Assembly (NCBI GenBank): GCA_030248065.1
Contig: JASAMV010001045.1
Coordinates: 62,001-126,000, forward strand
Source of the DNA: Rhynchonema sp. JSB1_4
Lineage: Eukaryota; Nematoda; Chromadorea; Monhysterida; Xyalidae
DNA length: 64,000 bases
Direction of reading: 5' to 3'
In this document: one piece after another, positions 37,248 to 46,900 of the stretch
How the letters are laid out: every line of letters begins with the position of its first letter
Numbering within the stretch: the first letter of the stretch is position 1
Notes under the pieces: generated by a model
Told to the model about the DNA's origin: nothing
Seen by the model: the letters and a program-made list of their open reading frames with translations, nothing else
Database searches by the model: none
Position numbers and translations under genes: made by a program

Positions 37248-37973
37248 TGAAATCAAATATAGGATGGGTCTTGATTCCGTCCCTATACAGAGACTGGCAT
37301 ACTGCCCATACAAACTTGTCAGCACTCAATCAACCTTTTGTTTATTCGAATGCGCCATAGTTTTTCTTGCGGGACAATGAGGAAACACGAGCTGAGTGAT
37401 GACTTTGTTTCGCGTTTGCAAGTTGCGGTCACCGCAACTTGCTTGCGGAAAGGTGGACTTTTTCAGAAAATTTCAATCCCACTGCTTTGGTTCAAAACAA
37501 TTGGGCCGCTATCTGTACATGGCACCCAATATTGAAAACAGCTCATATTCTGTGCTAAACATGGTTTCGAAACGTCGCGGCGGCATGGCTGACATTGCAC
37601 GAGCGAGGGCGATGATGTTTCAAGTGACTCGTGCTTACGTGATAGCATCAGTTGTGGGATTACCTATGGTCGTACAGGCCAATGCAAAGACAGGTGCGCG
37701 TCAGCTCTTTCAGGGAAGTATTCACAATTGCTCACGAGCGCACTCATCTAGGTATTCCGCTAATCAGCTTTTTCAAGTTTCAATCAACACAGCTGTATTT
37801 TTTTCATCTATGGGTCTTCCTTTGTGAACTATCGTCAAATTCACCGCCTTGATGGCGATTCCGCCCCAGTGCTCAGACAGACCAAAACCAAAAAATCTAC
37901 ATAGGTTCCTGAAGGGCGGACTGGTGCGCACTTGTATACCTACAAGACGATTCATCTCATAATGCGATTGCAG

Positions 37974-40900
37974 AGATCACCGCCGCGTGTCAGACGCTGA
38001 GTGCTTTTCCCGAGGCATCAACAATGTTTAGAAGTCGATGTTTCGCGTTCTTTCCCACTTTCGGCATTCGTTCTCAAGCTGAATCGTTCTGCACCCAGTT
38101 GCCCAACGGACATCTGGCCATTATGAACGCCATTGCGCCCCATGCTCTGATCGCACAAGCCTGGCAAAATGCGGTATGTTGACCGATATCAAACGCATAT
38201 CGGATCGGATCGGATTGCCTTGGTCACTCGTGATTCTCGCATTAATGATATTAAGAAATTTACCGGACGCATTAATGGTATTAAGAAAAATTTACCGGAT
38301 GAGCCACAAAGTATGTATACAACTTGAAAAAGTTATTCGTTTTTGAGGTCGGAGCGCATCGTTTACGCTGATCGAAATTAGTGGCATCACAAAATTTCTT
38401 GATATCCGTGATTCAAAAAAAGTCACGTGACCAAGACATCCGATCACAATGCTTGATATCGCTCGTTATGATTGTTCTGTGCTCCTCTTTACTTAATCGT
38501 TTGTAGTTTTTCACGACGATGTCGAATCGAAATAGTATAAGGGCGCACTCACCCAAAGGTTGATTTGCACTCACGTGATTTCAGCGTGACAGTGACACGC
38601 GAGTATTTCATTTCATGTATACAGTATCATCATTTTCATTTATTTTGTCCCATGCGAATTTGTGTGTACTCTAAGGTGGTCGTGGTAGTTGTGGGCACGC
38701 GTAACATGTTGATGGCTGGAGGGTTTCGGGTCCTGTCGCCGAACCCTTTGGTTTGCCCGAAGCCACGCCAGCAGGGTTGTTTCAAAAAAAAGTGGTCAAT
38801 TAAAAAATTTAAAAAAAAATTTTTTTTTGAAACTCAGATTTTGCTTTTTTTAATAAAAAAGTTGCCCAAAATGGGCTAAAATGTCCAAAATTGGCACTTT
38901 TTTCTGTGGACGAGACAATTTTTCCAAAATCGCGCCTGCGGCGCTCTGTATTGTTCCCAAAGCAGTACAGGGATGCGCGGGGCTGGTCTTTTATAGTAAT
39001 GTGGCACCGATAATGTACTACTACATGCTACTATACATGTATATACACAAGAAGAAAAATGCCTGCTGTCGCGCGGCAAGAATCAGGATATGGTTCTCGG
39101 TATCATGCTGGTCGCATATAAAACACCTATACAAGATTGTTTACTCCCCAAAGTAAAAAGATATCAGTGGTTACGCACAGGAGCAAAAGGCGACTAAAAA
39201 CATCACCGAAACAGAAGAAAAGATTATTTGCCAAAAAATGAGCAGGATTTAGAAAGAGGCATTGCATTCCTTTCGAAAAGTGAATTAAAAAGCGATACGC
39301 CATCAAGGAACCATATTGCGGCCAATAGCGCAATGAGGCGACGACGGCAAGCTGTCACAGGTTCGATTCGTACTAGTAACGGCATAAAGAGTGGGTAAAA
39401 CGATTATGCGTTGGCCGCAATATGGTTCCTTGATGGCGTATCGCTTTTTAATTCACTTTTCGAAAGGAATGCAATGCCTCTTTCTAAATCCTGCTCATTT
39501 TTTGGCAAATAATCTTTTCTTCTGTTTCGGTGATGTTTTTAGTCGCCTTTTGCTCCTGTGCGTAACCACTGATATCTTTTTACTTTGGGGAGTAAACAAT
39601 CTTGTATAGGTGTTTTATATGCGACCAACCGAGAACCATATCCTGATTCTTGCCGCGCGACAGCAGGCATTTTTCTTCTTGTATTTTTGTTTTATATCGA
39701 GTAAGCGCATTTTCTCATTCGGTGGACGGAAAATACATATGATCACACTGATAATTCGTTCACTATACAAAGGAATTCACTATGCAGAGGTTCACCTTGT
39801 GGTGGTTTTACTGTATTCATGTTACTGTTTCACACCTCAATCAAGTCAGAGCTAAAAAAGCGATGTCATCATCGGTTCCCCGACCCCAGAAACATAAACA
39901 GCTGACACATTACTGGAGATCAGATCACTATTACACTATTTATTCGCATTGATCAATACTGAGTTCCGGTTCTAGTTCCGGTTCTGGCTCCGAAAAGTTC
40001 CAGATTTAAAAACCAATGCCACCGTTGGGTTTCTCGACCCTGAAAACCCGTGTTCCGCACCCACTGGCTTCATCTTCAGAGGAGTATTGTGCGACTTAAT
40101 TGCTGTGCTAAATACTGGGTTCCGGTTCCAGTTCCGGTTCTGGCTCCAAAGAGCTCCGGATTCAAAAGCCGATGTCACCATTATATTTCTCGACCCCGAA
40201 AACCTATATACCGCACGCACTGTCTTTATGATCAGACCAGTATTGTGCGACTTATTGCATGGCTAAATATCGAGTTCCGGTTCCAGTTCCGGTTCTGGCT
40301 CCGAAGAGCTCCGGATTCAAAAACCAACGTCACCATTTGATTTCTCGTCCCCGAAAACCTATGTTCCGCACCCACTGTCTTTACGATCAGACCATTATTG
40401 TGTGCCTTATTTGCATGGATAAGTACTGAGTTCCGGTTCCAGTTCAGGTTCTGGCTCCGGAGAGCTCCGGATTCAAAAACCAATGCCACCATCAGATTTC
40501 TCGTCCCCGAAAACCTATGTTCCGCACCCACTGCCTTTACGATCAGACCATTATTGTGTGACTTATTTGCATGGATAAGTACTGAGTTCCGGTTCCAGTT
40601 CCGGTTCTAGCTCCGAAAAGTACTGGATCCAAAAACCAATGTCACCACCGAGTTTCTCGACCTTCAAAACCCCCGGTGCCGCGGCAGATTTCTCGTCCGA
40701 TGTATCCCTGAGTTTTGAACGAACATTTTGCCGGAAAAAAAAGAAAGAAAGAAGAAGAAGAACGTTTTTGCACTTTTTGAGAGGCGTTGGGTACCGTAAC
40801 TCCACGACGCCGGTACCGATCAGCGTCAAATTTTGAATGCAGATGTAGGGTGGCCCAAGGCACCTTGTGCTTAAATATTGAAACCATCGGTGCTTTGTTG

Positions 40901-43329
40901 TGGAATTACTGGCCAGTGAAATTTTTTTCTGCCGGCACTAACTCCGGACAACCATATGGGACATGCGCTACCGCGCATGCCCCGATATGCAGGTCTGGTG
41001 CAAAACCGGGCGCGCAAAGTCGATCTGACGCGCAAGATTTGGGCTGTAATCGATATTTTGATGATCGTATATCAGATATACGGCATTAGATGCATTAAAA
41101 TACGTTGTACGGCATGCTACAATACATCAGAGTAACATCGTTAGTGAACATCAACCTCAGACTGGTCGGAGACCATGGAATCTGCACAATACTACCGGGT
41201 GTCACCACACAAGTTCGGTCTGAGGCGAAAATTTTTCAATTTTTGAAAAATATGTTGTATCGATTTCATTTATCCTGAAATGTCGTTTGCAACACTTTTT
41301 CTAATAAAAAAATTTTTCGTCAAAAAAAAATCAAAAAAAAAATTTTTTTTTAAAAAAGCTCGTTAATAAAAAAATTTTTTTCAACCCTGCACGCCAGAGA
41401 CGAAACGTCCATTCTGCAGACCCCAAGACACAAGCAACTACGTCCTTTCATTACAACACACTCTGCCAAGTGTGGCACAGTCATAAGCGAGCCTTCACGT
41501 TGTGCCAAGGGCGGATCAAGAGGGGGCTACAGGGGCCATGCCCCCCTTTGGTCCATTTGGCCACTGAAGGGGGCGTCGTTTCGGAAGGAATAAGGAAAAA
41601 ATGACCCCTAAATCGCAGGATTTTCATTGTGATTTTGTTTAAAAGTGCAAAAATCGCGCGCTTCACGCGTCAGAGACACCCATTTTCTATGAAATTTGGC
41701 TTTCGCGAGCGCAAAAATGGCAAAATTTCGTACGTTTTGCGCGTTGTCATATTTTGTATGATATTTGATGCAAAGCGCCAAATTCTAAGCAAGCACTAGA
41801 TAAAAATGACTTTCGAAAATGGAACAAACACTAGATAAAAATGACTTTTTGGATTTGGCCCTTCCCTTGGCCAAGCATTGGATCCGCCACTGCATTGTGC
41901 GTACTCTTTTTCATATTGCTATATGTAAATTCAGGGCTATTCGACATTCGTGGCTGGTCACGGTCACATCTCAATGAGTCGACTGACACCGAGTGTGGCC
42001 GCTTGGCCAACAACACCCGGCTCGGACGACGACTGGTATTTCAAGTTCAAAGGACAGTTGTATGGACCGATACCGACGCGCAGCCAAGGTACACATTATG
42101 GCAGACATTTTGGGTTCAGTCAGAGGGCCCATTGTCCACCAACCACCACTTAGAGCCCCCGGACCCCTTGTAAAAAACTCCGGTGTTGGTGGTGTCAAGC
42201 GCAAGATGCCGAAAACAGATCGTGTCAATACTGATCGATTGTTTGCCCTTTGTGGTCCCGTGATGGGCACAGCAGACACCGTGCGTAGCGTTGCATACTG
42301 TAATGAAACGTGTGTACTGCTTTTTTGCTGTGCACTGAGTATCATTCATTTAGGCGTTTGGTGCCGCTTTTGGCTCGTTCCCCTAGCTCAATTGGCAGAA
42401 CCCTTGACCGGTTGAGAGGGCGGGGAGATTCAAATGTTTTCGGGAACAGTGTTTGGTTGTCGCGAGTCGACACCTTGAACCTTGTATGGACTCCCCAACA
42501 CTCGTTACCAGATCCTTCACAAATAAGCAGAGGCTATGGAGAGCGTGTGTGAGTTCCAGCATTGCGGTCGCATATGACTGTATCGCCACATAATTATGTA
42601 CACATGTCGATATAGCTCATCGAGTTTCGGCGTGGGTGTCATTGTTGCGGAATCCTCAAGCTAGTTCCATCGGCTCATACACGGACATGTACGCATGATA
42701 TACATAGGTTACAACGAACACTGGTTCAATGGACCCAGTGACCAATATGGCACCGATAGCGGCGCGGCGAATCCAAACCGAATCGGCGCGCAATGTGCCA
42801 TGCTATACACGGACTACACAGAACACGGACTGGCCGACGAACTGTGTGCCACATACTTGGGATACCCTGTCTGCGAATACCGTAAGTATACTGTACATAT
42901 GTAGGTGGTTTGCACGAAACAATTAGCCAATAAATAGCGAAGTGCAGACTACAAAGTCAGCACAGGTGCCCTCGAGCAAGAATTCTCTGAGGTCGTGTCC
43001 CGTCGTAATCAACGCGTGGTCGATGCAGCCGTATTCTCTCAACCAACCGTCAGTTTGTTGTTGCAATGCATTCGTGAATGTGCACGCAATTGGGTGTGCG
43101 CTACTGTCGGGTGAGTCGTCCGCAAAATCAAATCCTGCCATAAGAACCGTACGACTGACCGACCTATTCAGGGGTATTGTATTTCATGTGAAGCCTGACT
43201 TCTCATGTCATGTAATCTTCCAGCTACAACTCCATCTCCCAAGATTGTCGTCTAGCCCTGGTCTACGAGAATGACAACAGCACTTTCTATGAGTCAGCTC
43301 CTGGCTACAAAATGTACACCGTGTACTGA
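37974..43329 (+). CDS. C-type lectin with C-terminal PAN-like domain (paralogue 2)
   Basis: Exons 37974-38173, 41935-42088, 42708-42881, 42966-43110 and 43224-43329 (TGA 43327-43329) are in the same phases as paralogue 1. The last four also match it closely in length (154, 174, 145 and 106 nt against 154, 177, 145 and 106). The first recognised exon opens at an acceptor and reads ITAAC...MFRSRCFAFF..., with SQAESFCTQLPNGHLAIMNA; the exon for the start codon and most of the signal peptide was not found upstream. The C-terminal lectin half (GAQCAMLYTDY...ELC...PVCEYR) and the PAN-like tail (CIRECARNWVCATVGY) are nearly identical to paralogue 1. Its exon-2 donor is GT (CAAG|GTACAC). Intron 1 is 3.76 kb because of nested transposable elements. 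Probably secreted; ligand unknown. Confidence 0.83.
38178..38470. mobile_element. Imperfect foldback in lectin 2 intron 1
   Basis: GATATCAAACGCATATCGGATC...CTTGGTCAC is answered by GTGACCAAGACATCCGATCAC...GATATC. Confidence 0.5.
39047..39681. repeat. Nearly perfect inverted repeat, arms about 275 bp
   Basis: Left arm 39047-39326 and right arm 39411-39681 are inverse copies that differ essentially by an 8-9 bp indel. They encode the same peptide frame on opposite strands. The spacer is about 85 bp. Confidence 0.92.
39955..40700. repeat. Tandem repeat, about 156-bp period
   Basis: Nearly five units each begin GAGTTCCGGTTCCAGTTCCGG (five starts near 39961, 40118, 40271, 40427, 40583) and contain TTTCTCGWCCCCGAAAACC and GATCAGACCA. 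They form the second half of the insertion within the TIR element. Confidence 0.9.
41503..41889. repeat. Dispersed repeat (AGGGCGGATC end), copy 2
   Basis: Collinear with 17876-18085 and then extends to GGATCCGCCACTGC, the apparent inverse terminus. Confidence 0.7.
42377..42447 (+). other. tRNA-like sequence (pseudogene or SINE head)
   Basis: GTTCCCC...CGGGAAC can pair as an acceptor stem. TAGCTCAATTGGC fits an A box and GGGAGATTCAAAT is a weak B box. The anticodon loop lacks the expected U33, so I do not call a functional tRNA. It sits in lectin 2 intron 2. Confidence 0.35.
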
Positions 43330-43906
43330 AAGGAAGTGATTGACGGCGAAAACGAAAAGAATTCTATGTCGTGATTACACGTGACTGTGTAATTGCATCA
43401 ATAACGCACACTGACACTCTCATTTTGCATTTCGGTTGTCACTTCTCCGAGAGCTGCTGTATTTACGAGATACATATATGTTCTGTTTGACACAGGCATT
43501 GTAGTTGCAGAATAGACATCGTCACCATGAGGGAAACGACTGACCACAGCGTTCAAAAAGGTCATAATCAATACTATACAAGAAAGAAATAAATCGGTAA
43601 TGTACGATACGGCTCTGCATAAAATGGTATAAACGAACAACGCTGCAGAAGAGTTTAAAATGACATACTGTATTTGTTCAACAACAAAGCATTTGCCGCC
43701 TTATCCAGAATGGTTCTTTATTATGCCGTTATATTAAGAACCAGGCTGTTGTTTCAATCCTCCAAGGCGATGCTTCTTTCTTGTATGTGTACATGGTATC
43801 ACATCACAACTGCTGATTCATATCACAACAAATGCAAGTATATAGTAACGTTTGCACAAACAACAGAAATGTACTATACAACGCATGATTAGCCACTGAT
43901 GCTTCA

Positions 43907-46900
43907 TCACGAAACCATTAAAGAACCTTTAGTGACGGTTAGCACATCGCTGACGAGATCCACCCGACCATCGTTGCGAAGGGACACCCTGTACGTGCCA
44001 CCCGAACCCGACGGATGGCATTGTTTGGCTGCAATTTGGGTATGAAACATCATACAGGGTGGCTCGAAATGCTTCGTTCGAATAACTGCCTACTGTATTA
44101 TACATGTATAGTCCAGCCACCAGCTCATGAGACGACTTTTTTTAAAGCTTGCTTGGCCGCATTCAAAAATGCTCCAGATACACGTGTTTTCGCAAACAAA
44201 AGAAAGAGATTGGCTGAGGGAGATGATGACAAGTTCCAGCTGGCTGACCTCAATTTGTTGTGTGCTTACGCGAACAGCAGCGTTGTTCAGCACACAAATG
44301 TTTTGGGAGTCAAAAGGGAATTTACGCACCGAGTGGAGAGCGTGCTTTTTTAAAAATACGTGCGTTTCTCTTTCTTTCATTTCCGAAATACGTGGAACCG
44401 GAACATTGTTGGATCCGCACAAGCCAATGTCAAAAAAAGTCGTCTCATGAGTTCGTGGCTGGACTATATGTATTTCACAGAGCTTAGCAATGAGTACGTG
44501 TAGTGTTAACACTGTTGATGGTGACTTGTTTGGAATCCATCACGTGGTTTTGTAAGAGCGAACAATCACCCCACAGAGCGCTCCTCATACGAGTTGTTAT
44601 GTCATGCGGCAGGTTTTGGTTGTGGATGCCATCATATACCCCAAAAGGTGTTTCGGTATAAAGAAGGTGTTCAGCACACACCGTAGAGGTCAGTAGCGTC
44701 CAGTACCCGCGTCCAGTAAGCAGCCAGTGCCAATTGAGCGGTTCCTGAAAAACATTCTTCACAATTATCATAAAAACATCTCAAAATACTGGTAGATCAA
44801 AACCAACGCCATAAACATGAAACATCACCTTCAGCTTTCGCCTCATCGATTTCCGTCCAAGGGCTGAACCATCGTGATACGTAATCGTACTGTTGACCGT
44901 TTCTGAAATGACCAAATTTAGACAGCCTGTGAACCATTAATCAATTTTTGGCGGCCAGCTGCATTCGCTCATGTCGGAGATTTTGTGTCAAGTTTTGTTT
45001 CGACCGCAATTCGTGACTGTGACACAAAATTTAGACCACTGTAAATATTGGTCACCTGCTCAACAATTCTGACACGCAGCGCGTCGACAGCATCACAAAG
45101 TAACGCGGCCGAAACAAGAATTGACAGTTTTTGGTGCAGAATGAATGTTGACCAAACAGCTCGGTAAAATTGACCTCGCCGTGTGAAGAAGATCACGTGC
45201 CATCAAACACATTTTCACAATTCCGGAGGGGTATCAATCTTAGTGCTCGGGATCGGGATCAGATCTCTTTGGTCACGCCAGCTTTTTTATTGGGTATCGC
45301 CATGTTCAATATCCGGCCGTAACATCGCTTCGATAGGTATGTACAAACCTGTCCACACATCCGTTGTCAGGTGTACCCTTCATGGTCACAGTGATGGCTC
45401 GTATGAAATCGCCACCCAGCTGGGGAATGGCTAACAGATGGCCGTGGTCGATACGATAGCTTTCGAAACGGAATCTGAGTATTATCAAAGACAGGGTTGG
45501 GCAAAAAAAATTAAAAAAAAGGTTTTTGAAAAATTTTAGTGCTAGTCGAAGTCAGCTGTAATCAAAACATAATTCTCGAAATATCCTGACTCCAAAAAAC
45601 GTCCCGTGACGATAGATTCGGTCTGGCCAAATCCGTTTACCAAAGTTTTACACTGGCCCAAAAATCAGTCGTTTTCAAAGTCAAATGTTTCATGCCTTGT
45701 GTGATGTTTCCCATCGACCACAACAATCAACAGCAACATGGACGGTGCGTATAGTACTTCGACCGCATTCAGGGGCCCGGCGGCCAGCCGCGCCAAATGG
45801 TGTACGAAATAAGGCGCTGCCTGAAAGTTTTCGAAATGTGTTTTTTGCAAGTGTTGTCGTGAGGTGGATTCACCTTTGTTTGAAGTTGCGTTCAGTGCAG
45901 GGCATGAGGAAAAATGACTTCACCCTGTGCACATATTGGTGATCGGATCAGATCGGATGCCATCTGTTTTAGTCACGTGACGTTTTTGAATTTAGGATAA
46001 TAAGGGCGCCCTTTGTCATAGTGGAAAATGGGAAATGGAAATGAAAAAATATTCTATGTCCAAGTTTTCCATTTCCTTTTTCCAGTATGGACATGTCGCT
46101 TAGCATTACCATGCTATGTAGCTCCGACACGCGAATGGCTCAGCAAGGGCCGGGAAAAATGTCGATATGAAGTACGCAGAAAGTCGGTTGTCTGTTGCTA
46201 TCTTTGTTTTTGTAAATGTTGCTGAGTTCGGTACAAAACGTCAGGCAGGTACAGCTGCACGTTTTTTTCTCCGATACCTTTTTGGGATAGATTATCTAAA
46301 TAAATAATGATTATTTTTTCACAGGTTTTAGGGCCCGAACCAGGTATCAATACCGTACAATTGTATGTATCGCGTTTCTTTTCACGTTGGCACGAAGAAA
46401 AAACTAAAAGTATCAGCAAAACAAAGATCGCCCGATAGGTGGAATCGAACCACTCCGAACCTAATCGGCTACAGGTTTGAAGCCTGCACTCCGGACCACC
46501 GAAGCTCAATCGGGCACCGATTGATGGGAAGGCACTTGTTTTTATATAAAGTCTGGGTCGATGAAACAGAATGGCGTTGGGTGTTTATTGATTGCGTTGT
46601 GTGTACCTGTGTGTTTAGGTGGCGTGTGGACTGATAACCTATTTATGGGCCCAAAGCAAGATGGGTGTCAGCTTTACATATCGATATACAGTATGTACAT
46701 ACATATGGTGGTAGAATCTGCACCAAAGAACAGTTCTGTTTTATGTCCTCCATAGTGGGGACCTTACCACGCATCTTATTTATTACAAACACAGCAACAC
46801 TGATAAACACACTTTATATTTTGCGCGTGCTTGTTTTTCAAAGGTTACTGTAATGTTATGTTGTGTTTTACATATTTATGCTTGCTTAAAAACACCAAGA

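Larger units (their letters stand above)
22300..37622. promoter_or_regulatory. Cluster of ATGTTTCA motifs (piRNA-promoter-like)
   Basis: Starts of the octamer by eye: plus strand 23387, 23700, 24165, 27688, 28630, 29611, 30956, 32225, 32381 and 37615; minus strand 22300, 27188, 27984, 32458, 32702, 35459 and 36448. Further copies elsewhere: plus 3200, 4699, 45685, 52794, 60399; minus 3387, 5963, 14557, 14918, 16977, 44043, 44818, 48489. About half are preceded by G and a third followed by C. Six read GCTGATGTTTCA. The resemblance to the C. elegans 21U-RNA upstream core CTGTTTCA is established motif knowledge; function here is inference. Positions may be off by a base or two. Confidence 0.45.
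38772..41389. mobile_element. CAGGGTTG TIR element, inverse copy, interrupted by a 1.9-kb insertion
   Basis: CAGGGTTGTTTCAAAAAAAA at the left and TTTTTTCAACCCTG at the right. The two ends are collinear with the intact copy at 25873-26599 in inverse orientation. The match breaks at about 39047 and resumes at about 40985 (ATATGCAGGTCTGGTGCAAAA). Everything between is a later insertion. Confidence 0.85.

Noticed and set aside
39127..39609. Two identical about 70-residue hydrophobic frames on opposite strands
   Set aside because: They are the two arms of one inverted repeat inside a transposon. Duplication of the peptide is a consequence of the DNA palindrome, not evidence of a gene.
42377..42447. 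Functional tRNA gene in lectin 2 intron 2
   Set aside because: The acceptor stem pairs and an A box is present, but the anticodon loop has no U33 and the B box is poor. Kept only as a tRNA-like sequence.
44484..44771. Minus-strand 95-residue frame covering PhzF exon 8
   Set aside because: It is a shifted frame. The PhzF reading (EGTAQLALAAYW) uses another phase with exact splice continuity to exons 7 and 9.
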